Notes: generated by a model not told the origin, from the letters alone. A stretch of 64,000 nt of DNA from an uncultured Flavobacteriales bacterium (GCA_937974555.1 CALJKR010000064.1:12195-76194); one strand, 5' to 3'. Positions 18,063 through 27,131 are shown, counted from the first letter of the stretch. Numbers and translations are program-made.

Positions 18063-18097
18063 AATGTTAAGGGGGCGGGTGGGACTATTCACTTGAA

Positions 18098-18105
18098 TAT
18101 ATTTG
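18098..18105 (+). promoter_or_regulatory. -7 box of lipoprotein gene promoter
   Basis: A perfect TATATTTG, 10 nt before ATG 18116. No TTG at the usual spacing upstream (the stretch is GC-rich). Confidence 0.5.
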
Positions 18106-18115
18106 ATTAAAATTG

Positions 18116-18541
18116 ATGTCTATGAAAAAGTTAACCTTCATTATTGGAATGTTCATGCTTTTAATGGCTTGCCATAAATATGAGAATGGCCCCTTTATTT
18201 CATTCCGTTCTGTCAAGAATAGAGTAATTGGAAATTGGAAATTGGTGGAATACACAGTGAATGGAGAAAGTCAATTGGATTCATTGGTTGATGATCAAGA
18301 ATACTGGTGGAGGTTCAAGGAGGATTATACCTTGGAAAGAGACATGGGCGGAAATCAACCATTCAAAGGAGAATGGGAAATCAATGATGACAACAATATC
18401 ATCGTCACGCTTAAGATGTACAATGTCGATGGTGGAGGGGTTTATTATGAAAAGGATACATTGGAGTTGACCCGTCTAACCAACAAGGAAATGTGGGCCG
18501 AACATGCTGGGCGTATTGTAGAGAAATACGAAGCGCAATAA
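18116..18541 (+). CDS. Small lipoprotein, lipocalin-like
   Basis: A 141-aa predicted outer-membrane or periplasmic lipoprotein. The signal ends in the lipobox LLMAC followed by HKYENG. The rest is beta-rich and contains VIGNWKLVEYTVNG and EYWWRFKEDYTLERD, resembling the small lipocalin-like lipoproteins common in Bacteroidota. Starts at 18116 and 18122 are both possible (MSMKKL or MKKL). Ligand and function unknown. The next gene begins 9 nt after its stop. Confidence 0.75.
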   Translation: MSMKKLTFIIGMFMLLMACHKYENGPFISFRSVKNRVIGNWKLVEYTVNGESQLDSLVDDQEYWWRFKEDYTLERDMGGNQPFKGEWEINDDNNIIVTLKMYNVDGGGVYYEKDTLELTRLTNKEMWAEHAGRIVEKYEAQ

Positions 18542-18550
18542 TTGGGTTCA

Positions 18551-19528
18551 ATGGGAGATGTGGTGAAGGCAAAGATTTTAGTGTTGAGATTTTCATCAAT
18601 TGGCGACATCGTGCTTACGACGCCGGTGCTTCGGGTTTTAGAAGATCAATTGAATGGTGGTGCAGAGATTCATTTTGTTGTCAAGAAAAAATTTGAGTCC
18701 GTTGTTGTCCATAATCCTAGAATCGCCAAGGTTTTTGCATTCGAAAAAACGGTGCAGGAAATTCTTCCTGCATTGATGGAAGAAGGATATGATTACATCA
18801 TCGACTTACAAAATAATGTCCGTTCGAGGATCATCAAACGTCGATTAAAATCTCTGGCATTTTCGGTTGATAAAAGAAATTTTGCTAAATTTCTTTGGGT
18901 TCAATGGGGAGTGAAGGGCCATATCTCACATATTGTAGAGCGGTATTTGCAGACCCTGAAAACGCTGGGTTTGAAAGACGATGGGAAGGGATTGGAATTT
19001 TATATTCAACCAGAAGATGAGATTCCGAATCAGTGGGGCAAGTACACGGCAGTTCCCATTGGAGCAACTTACTTTGGGAAACGACCTGATGCGGCGCATT
19101 GGCAAAAAATTTTAGAACAAGTTCCAGGTCCAATTGTACTTCTTGGAGGAAAAGAGGACATGGAAGTGGCAGGTAAGCTGGCGGATCTACCCCAAGTTTT
19201 TAACGGGGTGGGTATTTGGTCTTTGGGTCAAAGTGCATCGGTATTAAAAAATGCTTCCTTGGTGATTTGTGGTGATACAGGTTTGATGCACATTGCTTCG
19301 GCTTTTCAACGATCGATTATTTCTCTTTGGGGATGCACCCGTCCTGGATTGGGCATGTACCCTTGGCGCCCAGGAAAAGATAGCTTGCAGTTGGAACCGG
19401 AAGGCAGAGGCACAAAGCCATGTTCCAAATTGGGAAATCACTGTAAACACGGGGAAGGCGATCGTTGCATTCATCACCTTCCATTGAATCAACTTAAATC
19501 AGCAGCTGAGAAAATTCTTTTGGCTTAG
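18551..19528 (+). CDS. GT9 heptosyltransferase-like glycosyltransferase
   Basis: A 325-aa glycosyltransferase family 9 enzyme, related to ADP-heptose:LPS heptosyltransferases of the inner-membrane cytosolic face. The N-terminus ILVLRFSSIGDIVLTTPVLR is diagnostic. Further blocks are DYIIDLQNNVRS, GKRPDAAHWQKILEQ, IVLLGGKED and VICGDTGLMHIASAFQRS followed by SLWGCTRPG, which forms the donor site. The start is taken as ATG 18551, with in-frame TTG 18542 and a GTG nearby as alternatives. Its stop overlaps that of the convergent thioesterase by 4 nt. The actual sugar donor is unproven. Confidence 0.9.
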   Translation: MGDVVKAKILVLRFSSIGDIVLTTPVLRVLEDQLNGGAEIHFVVKKKFESVVVHNPRIAKVFAFEKTVQEILPALMEEGYDYIIDLQNNVRSRIIKRRLKSLAFSVDKRNFAKFLWVQWGVKGHISHIVERYLQTLKTLGLKDDGKGLEFYIQPEDEIPNQWGKYTAVPIGATYFGKRPDAAHWQKILEQVPGPIVLLGGKEDMEVAGKLADLPQVFNGVGIWSLGQSASVLKNASLVICGDTGLMHIASAFQRSIISLWGCTRPGLGMYPWRPGKDSLQLEPEGRGTKPCSKLGNHCKHGEGDRCIHHLPLNQLKSAAEKILLA

Positions 19529-20037
19529 CCTTCAAAAAGCATCTTCAATTCTGTTGCATCTTCTGGCTTCATTTTTCCAGCCAAGATCAACCGCAATTGA
19601 CGTCTTCTCAATGCTCCGTCAAATCGGACTTTTTCAATTTCTGTTTCAGGAATTAATTCAGGAACTTGTATGGGATTCCCCAATTGATCAACTGCAACAA
19701 AAGTGTAAATGGCCTCGTTGCATTTCGTTCTTTCTCCTGTAGATCCATGCTCAACAAAAATATCCATGAAAACTTCCATGGAAGATCCAAATGCTCTTGA
19801 AACTTTGGCTTCAATGACAACCAAATCGGCCATCTTAATTGGATGTTGAAATGAAACATTATTTACAGCGGCAGTAACCACCACTCTTCGACAATGTCGA
19901 TGCGCTGCGATGGCGCTGGCAATGTCCAACCAATTGAGCAATTGCCCGCCCATTAAATTCCCCAAGGTATTGGTGTTTTCAGGCAATACCAGATGTGTGG
20001 TAATGGTGTGTGTGTCTTTTGCAAATACAGGTTTCAT
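19525..20037 (-). CDS. Acyl-CoA thioesterase (hotdog, BFIT/BACH type)
   Basis: A 170-aa cytosolic hotdog-fold thioesterase. The motif NTLGNLMGGQLLNWLDIASAIAAHRH contains the helix with the catalytic Asp. A C-terminal acidic/basic helix follows. Start at ATG 20037 (MKPVFAKDT). The earlier start would lie upstream of the promoter box. TATCTTTG-CCAT-ATG precedes it, so the message is predicted to be leaderless. Divergent from hemJ with a 30-bp gap. Chain-length preference cannot be read from sequence. Confidence 0.9.
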   Translation of the reverse strand: MKPVFAKDTHTITTHLVLPENTNTLGNLMGGQLLNWLDIASAIAAHRHCRRVVVTAAVNNVSFQHPIKMADLVVIEAKVSRAFGSSMEVFMDIFVEHGSTGERTKCNEAIYTFVAVDQLGNPIQVPELIPETEIEKVRFDGALRRRQLRLILAGKMKPEDATELKMLFEG

Positions 20038-20041
20038 ATGG

Positions 20042-20049
20042 CAAAGATA
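20042..20049 (-). promoter_or_regulatory. Leaderless-type -7 box of the thioesterase gene
   Basis: TATCTTTG-CCAT-ATG on the minus strand. A TTG 16 nt upstream of the box overlaps the hemJ start codon region. Confidence 0.65.
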
Positions 20050-20055
20050 CATTGC

Positions 20056-20063
20056 TATATTCG
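20056..20063 (+). promoter_or_regulatory. Leaderless-type -7 box of hemJ
   Basis: TATATTCG-TGCA-ATG on the plus strand, 6 bp away from the oppositely oriented thioesterase box. Confidence 0.6.
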
Positions 20064-20067
20064 TGCA

Positions 20068-20607
20068 ATGGATTACAATATTGTCAAATCACTGCATATC
20101 ATTTTTGTTGTTACATGGTTTGCAGGATTGTTTTATATGTTTCGTTTGTTTGTCTATCACGCCGAGGCTAAACTAAAGGACGATAACGACCAAAGGGTTC
20201 TCATTCCTCAATACCAATTGATGGAGAAAAGGCTTTGGTATATCATCACCTGGCCTTCTTGCATTCTAACCCTGATTTTTGGTCCATGGTTGCTTTACTT
20301 GAATCCCGGATTCTTGGCTATGCCTTGGATGCATTTGAAGTTGTTTTTTATCGCTTGTTTGTTGGCCTACCAATGGAAGGGGCAATTGTTGTTTAGACAA
20401 TGTCAGCAAGACAATTTGCCCCCCATGAGTTTCAAGATGCGATTGTGGAATGAAGTGGGTACGATTCTATTGGTAGCGATTGTCTTTGTGGTCGTCAATA
20501 AAGATTCAATTTCTTGGATATGGGGCAGTTTGGGCTTGGTGGGATTGGGTGTGATTCTTACCTTGGCTGCCAAAGCATATAAATCAATCAGAGAAAAAAA
20601 TAAGTGA
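20068..20607 (+). CDS. hemJ: Protoporphyrinogen IX oxidase, HemJ family
   Basis: A 179-aa integral membrane protein predicted to oxidise protoporphyrinogen IX to protoporphyrin IX. HemJ signatures are KSLHIIFVVTWFAGLFYMFR (conserved His in the first helix, RLFVYHAEA after it) and LMEKRLWYIITWP, with the conserved K102-type lysine in HLKLFF. Four to five TM segments. Start at ATG 20068. The upstream extension of the frame runs antisense through the thioesterase gene. Together with hemE it supplies haem for the oxidase cluster at 34-39 kb. Confidence 0.92.
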   Translation: MDYNIVKSLHIIFVVTWFAGLFYMFRLFVYHAEAKLKDDNDQRVLIPQYQLMEKRLWYIITWPSCILTLIFGPWLLYLNPGFLAMPWMHLKLFFIACLLAYQWKGQLLFRQCQQDNLPPMSFKMRLWNEVGTILLVAIVFVVVNKDSISWIWGSLGLVGLGVILTLAAKAYKSIREKNK

Positions 20608-20608
20608 T

Positions 20609-21142
20609 ATGAAAAAGGGGCTGATCTTGTTGTTGTTATTGTGTTCTGTTCATGCGTGGAGTCAGAAACCGGAATGGTTGAAAATCGATCCCAATGGGCA
20701 GAGTTTATTTGTTCAAGGGTTGATTAATGATCGACAAGACACCTCGATGGTGTTGTCTGGTACTGTTACATTGGCACTTGCAGATAAGCCACAAGAAAGT
20801 TATACCATCAAGGCCAATAGCTTGGGCGTGTTTCAATTCCATCTTCGTGCAAATGCCATCTATACGGCTTCGTTTCAACATCAGGGTTATGTGACGAGGA
20901 ACATTGTTTTTGATACGCAGGATGTTCCGGATAAAGCTTGGAAAAAGGGATGTGATCTTTACCTGAATGTACAAATGGATCAACGTCCGGAAGGTTTTAA
21001 GGACATGGTGGCGGAGCTTCCTTTTGCAACGTTTAAATTTGATATTGACGAAAGAATTTTCTTGTTTGATATCGAAGAGACCAATCGCGTTTTGGAGCGT
21101 TACAATGAGGAATTGGATCGAGCCAAAAACGAAAAGAAGTAA
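20609..21142 (+). CDS. Exported protein of unknown function
   Basis: A 177-aa protein with the signal peptide MKKGLILLLLLCSVHAWSQ. A central region (about 35-120) has a beta-sandwich pattern resembling carboxypeptidase-regulatory-like domains (VTLALADKPQESYTI, SLGVFQFHLRANAIYTASF), with an acidic helical tail ending RYNEELDRAKNEKK. It starts 1 nt after the hemJ stop, so the two are probably cotranscribed. Its function in relation to HemJ is unknown. Its stop abuts that of the convergent dehydrogenase. Confidence 0.7.
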   Translation: MKKGLILLLLLCSVHAWSQKPEWLKIDPNGQSLFVQGLINDRQDTSMVLSGTVTLALADKPQESYTIKANSLGVFQFHLRANAIYTASFQHQGYVTRNIVFDTQDVPDKAWKKGCDLYLNVQMDQRPEGFKDMVAELPFATFKFDIDERIFLFDIEETNRVLERYNEELDRAKNEKK

Positions 21143-22090
21143 TCAGGGATTGGGAAATTCCCTCAATATTTTTTCGCTCAAAACTTTGGACAGTTTAAAA
21201 TAAGATTCAACCGTCCAGCCCGCAACATGTGGAGTGAGTATGACTTTGGGGTGTTGTAAAAGCGCCTGAAAATCAGGGTGATTAACACCTTCAACTTTGA
21301 GTTGGCTGCTTTCAAATTCCAAAACATCCAATGCAGCAGCAGTTACTTTGCCGGAATTTAGGGCCTCCAATAAATCTCCTGTTGCACAATGCTGTCCCCG
21401 GGCTGTATTGATGAAATAAATGGGTTTTTTAAATGAATTAAAAAATGAACCATTGGCATAATACTTATTTTCTGGCGCCAGAGGCAGATGAATGGATACA
21501 AAGTCGGCTTCATCAAAAACACGATCCAAAGCGCACAGTTTAACAAAGGGCAAAGGACTTTCTTCCATACCGGTATCATGTGCGATGAGCGTACAACCCA
21601 TGGCTGAAAGCCGAGTTGCAACGGCTTTGCCCATGTGGCCCAGTCCGATTATCGCAAATGTTTTGCCTTTGATTTCTATTCCTCGATGTTCTTCACGCAA
21701 CCATTGATGTTGGGTAACCGAATGGTGCGCCGGAATCAACTTACGGGTCATCGCCAAACACATGCCCAATACATGGTCCCCAACAGCATCGGAGTTCCCT
21801 TCTGGTGAGCTAAAAACTACCACATTGTTTTCTCGACACTTCTGCAAGTCTATATTTTCTAGGCCGCTTCCTGATCGTGCTATCCAGCGCAAATTCGGAA
21901 AAAGACCGAGTATGTGCAGGTCGATCACCCAACGGCTCCGCACCACCAATCCTACGGTTTGCGGATATGCGTGGGAAAGCATCTCAGCAGTGTCGCTTTC
22001 ATTTAATACACAGGAGTAGCCGGCATTGGTTAAATCATCGGATAAGACGGGATGCACACTATCAATGAATAGTACGGTGGACATGATCAA
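21143..22090 (-). CDS. D-isomer-specific 2-hydroxyacid dehydrogenase (SerA-like)
   Basis: A 315-aa NAD-dependent dehydrogenase. The Rossmann motif is AIIGLGHMGKAVATRL, followed by the usual acidic residue near AHD. Catalytic landmarks are INTARGQHC (Arg), the Glu in LDVLEFE and HVAGWT (His). The spacing matches 3-phosphoglycerate or hydroxypyruvate dehydrogenase relatives without an ACT domain. The exact 2-hydroxyacid is not predictable. ATG 22090 overlaps the mgtE stop in ATGA, suggesting coupled translation. Confidence 0.88.
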   Translation of the reverse strand: MIMSTVLFIDSVHPVLSDDLTNAGYSCVLNESDTAEMLSHAYPQTVGLVVRSRWVIDLHILGLFPNLRWIARSGSGLENIDLQKCRENNVVVFSSPEGNSDAVGDHVLGMCLAMTRKLIPAHHSVTQHQWLREEHRGIEIKGKTFAIIGLGHMGKAVATRLSAMGCTLIAHDTGMEESPLPFVKLCALDRVFDEADFVSIHLPLAPENKYYANGSFFNSFKKPIYFINTARGQHCATGDLLEALNSGKVTAAALDVLEFESSQLKVEGVNHPDFQALLQHPKVILTPHVAGWTVESYFKLSKVLSEKILREFPNP

Positions 22091-23475
22091 TGAAATATAT
22101 TGAAGGGCATCGTTAACAGGTAGGTATGCAACATTTTTCCTACTCCAAAATAAATAATGAGCCCGATAATGTCATTCGTTGTGGTAATGAAGGGCCCTGT
22201 GGCCAAGGCAGGATCAATCCCAAATCTGTTTAGTGTTAGCGGGATATAAGTGCCTGAGATACTGGCAAAAACAATCACACTGAACAAAGCCAAACTGGCC
22301 GTAATGCTCATGCTTAAATCAAAATGGAAAAGTTGGGTGGTAAAGAAAATCAGCAATGAGCAGATGAGTCCGTTGAAGGAACCCACTCCCAATTCTTTCA
22401 ATAATTTTCTCCAAACTGTTTCATCCAAAACACTTTGGTTGGCCAATGCTTTTACCACCAAGGCGGCGGATTGTACGCCGACATTTCCACCTGTAGCTGC
22501 AATCAAAGGCATGAAAATCGCCATTTGTGGATTTTCTGTGATGTCATACAAGCCGATAATATACGCACTGCTCATGCCTCCTCCCATTCCAATCAGTAGC
22601 CATGGCAAACGGGCTCGAGTAAGGGTCCAAATGCTGTCGCCTGATTCAACGTCTTCCGAGATACCGGATGCCAATTGGTAGTCTTTGTCGGCTTCTTCTT
22701 GCATCACGTCTACCACATCATCGATGGTAATTCGACCCACAAGTTGTTTGTTCTCATTGACAACGGGAACAACGACGAGGTCATACTTCTTCATCACATT
22801 TACTACTTCCTCTGCCGGAGTAGCCGTGTTTACGCTGTGAACCTTGTTGTCTTGATATAGTTCTTTGATGGTACTTCTTAAACTGGCTGAGGCAAATATG
22901 AGGGTTTTCATACTCAGCGTACCCATGATGTGATTGTCATCGTTTACCACATAAATGGTGTAAATATTGTCGATGTCTTCACTTTGCTTTCTCATTTCAC
23001 GGATGGCCATGGCCACTGACCACGAGGCATTAACCTTGATCATTTCCTTTGCCATCAACGCGCCGGCAGTGCCTTCCGCGTATGTCATCAAATCGATGAT
23101 GTCGCTTGCGGTTTCTACGTCTTCCAAGAGGGCGATAACCTCTTCTTGTTTCTCCTCAGGAAGTTCTGCGATAACGTCAGCGGCGTCATCCGAATCGATA
23201 TTTTCAATGAGGTCTTCAGCAATCTCACGTGAAGTAAGCTTGCTGAGAAGTTGATTACGAACATCCTCATCCAACTCCAGCATCACTTCCGCACCGCGTT
23301 CTTCATCTATCGAACGGTACAGATATACGGCTTCCTCCTCGCGAAGTTCGTTGATGATTTCCGCTAAGTCAGCGGGATGCAGGTCTTGTGTAAGCTGAAT
23401 TAAAGCAGTGTCTCTCCCTTCAACGATGGAGCGGCGAATATCTGCAAGCAGCTCTTTGGTAATCTTGATATACAT
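22087..23475 (-). CDS. mgtE: Magnesium transporter MgtE
   Basis: A 462-aa Mg2+ channel. The cytosolic N-domain (about 1-130) is rich in Asp/Glu. Paired CBS domains follow (about 135-255; TLSMKTLIFASASLRSTI, VVPVVNENKQLVGRITIDDVVDVM), then five TM helices from about 285, with MPLIAATGGNVGVQSAALVVKAL, LARLPWLLIGMGGG and a C-terminal helix. The Mg2+-sensing acidic residues of the N/CBS interface are plausible. A TATCTTTG box lies about 36 nt upstream. No M-box riboswitch is visible. Confidence 0.95.
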   Translation of the reverse strand: MYIKITKELLADIRRSIVEGRDTALIQLTQDLHPADLAEIINELREEEAVYLYRSIDEERGAEVMLELDEDVRNQLLSKLTSREIAEDLIENIDSDDAADVIAELPEEKQEEVIALLEDVETASDIIDLMTYAEGTAGALMAKEMIKVNASWSVAMAIREMRKQSEDIDNIYTIYVVNDDNHIMGTLSMKTLIFASASLRSTIKELYQDNKVHSVNTATPAEEVVNVMKKYDLVVVPVVNENKQLVGRITIDDVVDVMQEEADKDYQLASGISEDVESGDSIWTLTRARLPWLLIGMGGGMSSAYIIGLYDITENPQMAIFMPLIAATGGNVGVQSAALVVKALANQSVLDETVWRKLLKELGVGSFNGLICSLLIFFTTQLFHFDLSMSITASLALFSVIVFASISGTYIPLTLNRFGIDPALATGPFITTTNDIIGLIIYFGVGKMLHTYLLTMPFNIFH

Positions 23476-23511
23476 CGGGAAGGGTCCATTTTAGGTTGTT
23501 ACTTTGAGAGA

Positions 23512-23519
23512 CAAAGATA
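23512..23519 (-). promoter_or_regulatory. -7 box of mgtE promoter
   Basis: A perfect TATCTTTG on the minus strand, giving a leader of about 30 nt. A CTTTG/CAAAG mini-hairpin follows in the leader. Confidence 0.5.
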
Positions 23520-23528
23520 GGGAAAGGC

Positions 23529-24827
23529 TTAAGGTTGTTGTTGAATAAATTTTTCTACCTCTTGGATGGATTTGGCTTTGAGCTGCAATACACCTTTGGC
23601 GTCCAACACAAAGAACACTGGTGTTTTATTCACTTTGTATTGCTTGGCAACGGGTGAATTCCAACCTTTGCCTCCCAAAATATTGGCAAAGGTGAACTGT
23701 CTTTCATCCAAAGCTTTTTCCCACAATTGCGCTGCTTCATCTATGCTGTAACCGACCAATTGAATTTTTTGACTTTTATATTTCTGATCAAAAGCCAAAA
23801 TATCAGGAGCGGCATCTTTGCAATGGGTGCACCACGAGCTCCAAAACATGAGCACGGTGTATTTATTTTTCGCAACCACTTTGGTTAATTCAAAGGTTTG
23901 CCCATCGCGTGTTTTGGCGGTAAAACTCGGCGGAGTATGTCCCACGGTCAATTGCTGAATAGAAGAGGCCGTTTTGGTGAGCAGCTTGTGTATGTCATCT
24001 TCCCCACAGCTTTCACTGTTGAGATGATTGTCGATTAAGTAGGCGCAAATGTTGTCCATGCCACTTTCAAAAAATCCCACGATCATCTGATAAACGGCAA
24101 ACTCATACACCACATCATTGATTCGGGTTTGATTTAGAATTTCCTCCGCACATTGGATGTAGCCAGAATTTTGGCCATTGCTAAATTTTCTCATGTATCG
24201 TTGAATGCGATCATTGAGAACGCTGCATCGGACGATGGCGGTATCCGAGAAGTCAAAGTTTTTCCAAAATGTTTTTTTATTCAAAGGCAAAACATCGGAT
24301 TTCCATCCAATGAGCTTGTTGAGAAACGTTCCGGGATGTGCATTGCGAATGGAATCGCGAAGCAAAGACAATTCCCATTCTTTTTTATTGATGATTGTGG
24401 AATCGTTGCCTTCTTTTTTATGAGCAGCACGGATGGCGCTGTTGAATTTGTTTTCTTGTGGGATGTATTGAATGTAGGCTATGTTTTGGGCCGATTGCAA
24501 ATACTTCAAGTTGGTTTCCAATTTGGGACCTTGTAGTGCCAGTTCTACGACAGGTTCGTTATCCAGGATCATGGGCACATGATTATTGTCGTTGACGCCA
24601 ATGATGTACATGCCTTGAATGTAATTTCTTTTCTTAAACTCGAATTTGCCGTTAACCACTTGTGCTGAGTCTACCAAATCCATGACCTTGCCTACAGTGG
24701 ACCAAATTTTAACGGAAGTAAATTTGCCTCCCACCAAAGTGCCCTTCACAATCGTGGGTGTACTTTTTCCCATGGCCAAATAACTGGAGGTCATGAGCAT
24801 CAAAGCCATTAAATATCTTCTCATCAT
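23529..24827 (-). CDS. TlpA-like thiol-disulfide protein with DUF4369-type N-domain
   Basis: A 432-aa exported protein (N-terminal hydrophobic segment to about residue 20). An N-terminal beta domain (about 25-110) looks like DUF4369. A helical middle follows, and the C-terminal thioredoxin fold (about 295-430) has the redox pair C333/C336 in WSSWCTHCKD. Such proteins reduce or exchange disulfides in the periplasm, for example for cytochrome maturation, but the partner is unknown. The first ATG is 4 nt after TATTTTTG (leaderless type). Divergent from 24880 with 52 nt between the starts. Confidence 0.88.
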   Translation of the reverse strand: MMRRYLMALMLMTSSYLAMGKSTPTIVKGTLVGGKFTSVKIWSTVGKVMDLVDSAQVVNGKFEFKKRNYIQGMYIIGVNDNNHVPMILDNEPVVELALQGPKLETNLKYLQSAQNIAYIQYIPQENKFNSAIRAAHKKEGNDSTIINKKEWELSLLRDSIRNAHPGTFLNKLIGWKSDVLPLNKKTFWKNFDFSDTAIVRCSVLNDRIQRYMRKFSNGQNSGYIQCAEEILNQTRINDVVYEFAVYQMIVGFFESGMDNICAYLIDNHLNSESCGEDDIHKLLTKTASSIQQLTVGHTPPSFTAKTRDGQTFELTKVVAKNKYTVLMFWSSWCTHCKDAAPDILAFDQKYKSQKIQLVGYSIDEAAQLWEKALDERQFTFANILGGKGWNSPVAKQYKVNKTPVFFVLDAKGVLQLKAKSIQEVEKFIQQQP

Positions 24828-24831
24828 AAAA

Positions 24832-24839
24832 CAAAAATA
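24832..24839 (-). promoter_or_regulatory. Leaderless-type -7 box of the TlpA-like gene
   Basis: TATTTTTG-TTTT-ATG on the minus strand. AT-rich, so less specific than the other examples. Confidence 0.5.
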
Positions 24840-24867
24840 ATAAAGGAAACATCGAACACCGTGCCAT

Positions 24868-24875
24868 TAACTTTG
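24868..24875 (+). promoter_or_regulatory. Leaderless-type -7 box of 24880 gene
   Basis: TAACTTTG-CGTT-ATG, a perfect box with the 4-nt gap. Confidence 0.65.
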
Positions 24876-24879
24876 CGTT

Positions 24880-25398
24880 ATGAACCCTGAGATTTTAAGA
24901 TGGTGGAATCTGCCTCATTCTATCAGCGATGAGCAATGGGAGGAGGTTTATGAAGATCAATTATTTGAAGCCAAAAAACAGTTGCGTCAGTCATTCTTTG
25001 CTCCAAAGTTGTTTTTAAGCAAGTTGGGTACTTATCAGAAATGGGCCAGCGCTCTTCGTCCAGAAATAAAGTGGCTTGTCAATGAATCGATCAGTTTTAA
25101 TGATTTGTCTTCCTTTGAGAATTGGATGTCTCAAGCAAATCTTGAACTCAATCAAGTACGCGATTTTGAAAGTTTGGTTTTAACGGGACATCAAATTCTA
25201 ATTGGATTGGAAGCCTACCGTGCACTGATATTTCAAATGACCCAAGAATGGTCAGGAGAAGAAGAGAATGTGCAAGTAAATTCCAAAGAGGTTTTTCCTT
25301 CAGGTGCATTTTTACTGGCTATGCGCAGAGGGCAGACCAAAGAAGAATGGAAGATAACCTTGTTAAAGGAACGCAAACGACTTTCCTTTGTCTTTTGA
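24880..25398 (+). CDS. Conserved-looking protein of unknown function
   Basis: A 172-aa soluble protein with no signal peptide or TM segment. It begins MNPEILRWWNLPHSISDEQW and is mostly helical with many acidic and aromatic residues. I recognise no family. A clear promoter box, a good start and uniform codon use argue that it is real. It lies 35 nt upstream of ftcD and could be cotranscribed, although ftcD has its own weak box (GATATTTG at 25409). Confidence 0.6.
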   Translation: MNPEILRWWNLPHSISDEQWEEVYEDQLFEAKKQLRQSFFAPKLFLSKLGTYQKWASALRPEIKWLVNESISFNDLSSFENWMSQANLELNQVRDFESLVLTGHQILIGLEAYRALIFQMTQEWSGEEENVQVNSKEVFPSGAFLLAMRRGQTKEEWKITLLKERKRLSFVF

Positions 25399-25433
25399 GG
25401 TTTTAATAGATATTTGCAAAACAAAACGATAGC

Positions 25434-27131
25434 ATGAGAATAATAGAATGTATCCCCAATATATCAGAGGGGAGAGATATGGCCAAGATCAATGCCATTG
25501 CCGGTGTTGTAGAAACAGTGAAGGGCGTGATGCTTTTGGATGTTGATCCAGGGGCATCCACCAACAGGACGGTGATCACCTTTGCCGGTGCTCCTGAGTT
25601 GGTTGCAGAGGCTGCGTTTTTATTGATTAAAAAAGCAGCCGAATTGATTGATATGTCCCAGCACAAAGGAGAGCATCCACGTCAAGGGGCGACCGATGTT
25701 TGTCCGTTTGTTCCCATTGCGGGTGTTACGATGGAGGAGTGTGTGGAGATTGCACGGGCCGTTGGAAAGAGAGTGGGAGAAGAGTTGGGAGTTCCAGGCT
25801 ATTTTTATGAAGCAGCGGCGTTGAATCCAGCAAGAAGAAATTTGGCCCATTGTAGAAAGGGCGAATATGAGGCCATTGAAAAAATTGCTTCGGCAGAATG
25901 GAAACCCGATTTTGGACCATCACAGGTGACCGAGCAAGTGAAGAAATCAGGAATTACGACCATTGGGGCGCGTAATTTTTTGGTTGCGTACAATGTCAAT
26001 TTAAATACTACTTCGACACGACGTGCCAATGCCATTGCATTTGATATCAGGGAAGCTGGAAGGACATTGCGTGAAGGAGATCCTTTAACGGGTAAGCCCA
26101 TTTTAGATGCCAATGGAGAGCCACAGAGAATTCCAGGAACTTTAAAATCCGTGAAAGGTATCGGTTGGTACATTGAAGAATATGGCATTGCGCAGTTGTC
26201 TTTGAATTTAACGGATATCAGTGTTACCCCCGTCCATGTTGCTTTTGAAGAGTCCGTGAAGAAGGCTGCTGAGAGAGGGATTCGCGTTACAGGTTCGGAA
26301 TTGGTGGGCTTAATTCCTTTGCAAGCGATGTTGGACGCGGCAGATTATTTTTTAATCAAGCAAGAGCGTTCTTTGGGAATCAGCGAAAAAGAAAAGGTGA
26401 AGATTGCGGTAAAGTCTTTGGGATTGGATGACTTGGCTCCATTTAAACCGGAAGAAAAAATCATCGAGTACGTTTTAGCCAGCAAGATGGGTACGCAAGA
26501 CCGTTTGATTCAAATGACGGCCAAGGCTTTGGCTGAAGAAACATCAAGTGAGAGCCCTGCTCCAGGTGGTGGTTCTGTTAGCGCTTATGTGGGTGCTTTG
26601 GGCGTGTCCTTGGGTGTTATGGTTGCTAACTTGAGCGCACACAAGCGTGGATGGGATGAACGTTGGAAATCTTTTTCGGATGTGGCAGAAAAAGGGATGC
26701 AAATTCAAAAGGAGTTGTTGCGCTTGGTAGATGAAGATACAGCGGCTTTTAACCGCATCATGGAAGCGTTTGGAATGCCCAAGGGCACTGAAGAGGAAAA
26801 GACAGCACGTGCCAATGCCATTGAACAGGCATCTCAATATGCAATGGAGATTCCATTGCTTACAGCAGAGACAGCTTTAAAAGGCATGGAAATTTGTATG
26901 GATATGGTGAAAACGGGAAACCCCAATAGTATTACGGATGCTGGCGTAGGCGCTTTGTGCATACGAACGGCAGTATTGGGCGCAGTGATGAATGTTAGGA
27001 TCAATGCAGGAGGGATTAAGGACAAAACCTTTACCGAAAGACTATTACAGCGAGCGAGTGAAATTGAAAAGCAAGCCGAGGAACAAGAAATGGAAGTTCG
27101 AAACTTGGTAAAACTCGAAATTGAGAAATGA
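25434..27131 (+). CDS. ftcD: Bifunctional glutamate formimidoyltransferase / formimidoyl-THF cyclodeaminase
   Basis: A 565-aa fusion. The N-terminal formiminotransferase (about 1-300) begins RIIECIPNISEGRD, with HPRQGATDVCPFVPI containing the catalytic His region and GARNFLVAYNVNL. The C-terminal cyclodeaminase (about 365-565) has the folate-binding loop SESPAPGGGSVSAY and TDAGVGALC. It converts formiminoglutamate (histidine degradation) and THF to glutamate, 5,10-methenyl-THF and ammonia. No hut genes are in the window. A strong terminator follows immediately. Confidence 0.95.
   Translation: MRIIECIPNISEGRDMAKINAIAGVVETVKGVMLLDVDPGASTNRTVITFAGAPELVAEAAFLLIKKAAELIDMSQHKGEHPRQGATDVCPFVPIAGVTMEECVEIARAVGKRVGEELGVPGYFYEAAALNPARRNLAHCRKGEYEAIEKIASAEWKPDFGPSQVTEQVKKSGITTIGARNFLVAYNVNLNTTSTRRANAIAFDIREAGRTLREGDPLTGKPILDANGEPQRIPGTLKSVKGIGWYIEEYGIAQLSLNLTDISVTPVHVAFEESVKKAAERGIRVTGSELVGLIPLQAMLDAADYFLIKQERSLGISEKEKVKIAVKSLGLDDLAPFKPEEKIIEYVLASKMGTQDRLIQMTAKALAEETSSESPAPGGGSVSAYVGALGVSLGVMVANLSAHKRGWDERWKSFSDVAEKGMQIQKELLRLVDEDTAAFNRIMEAFGMPKGTEEEKTARANAIEQASQYAMEIPLLTAETALKGMEICMDMVKTGNPNSITDAGVGALCIRTAVLGAVMNVRINAGGIKDKTFTERLLQRASEIEKQAEEQEMEVRNLVKLEIEK

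Noticed and set aside
22087..23530. M-box Mg2+ riboswitch before mgtE
   Set aside because: The leader is too short (about 30 nt) to hold one.
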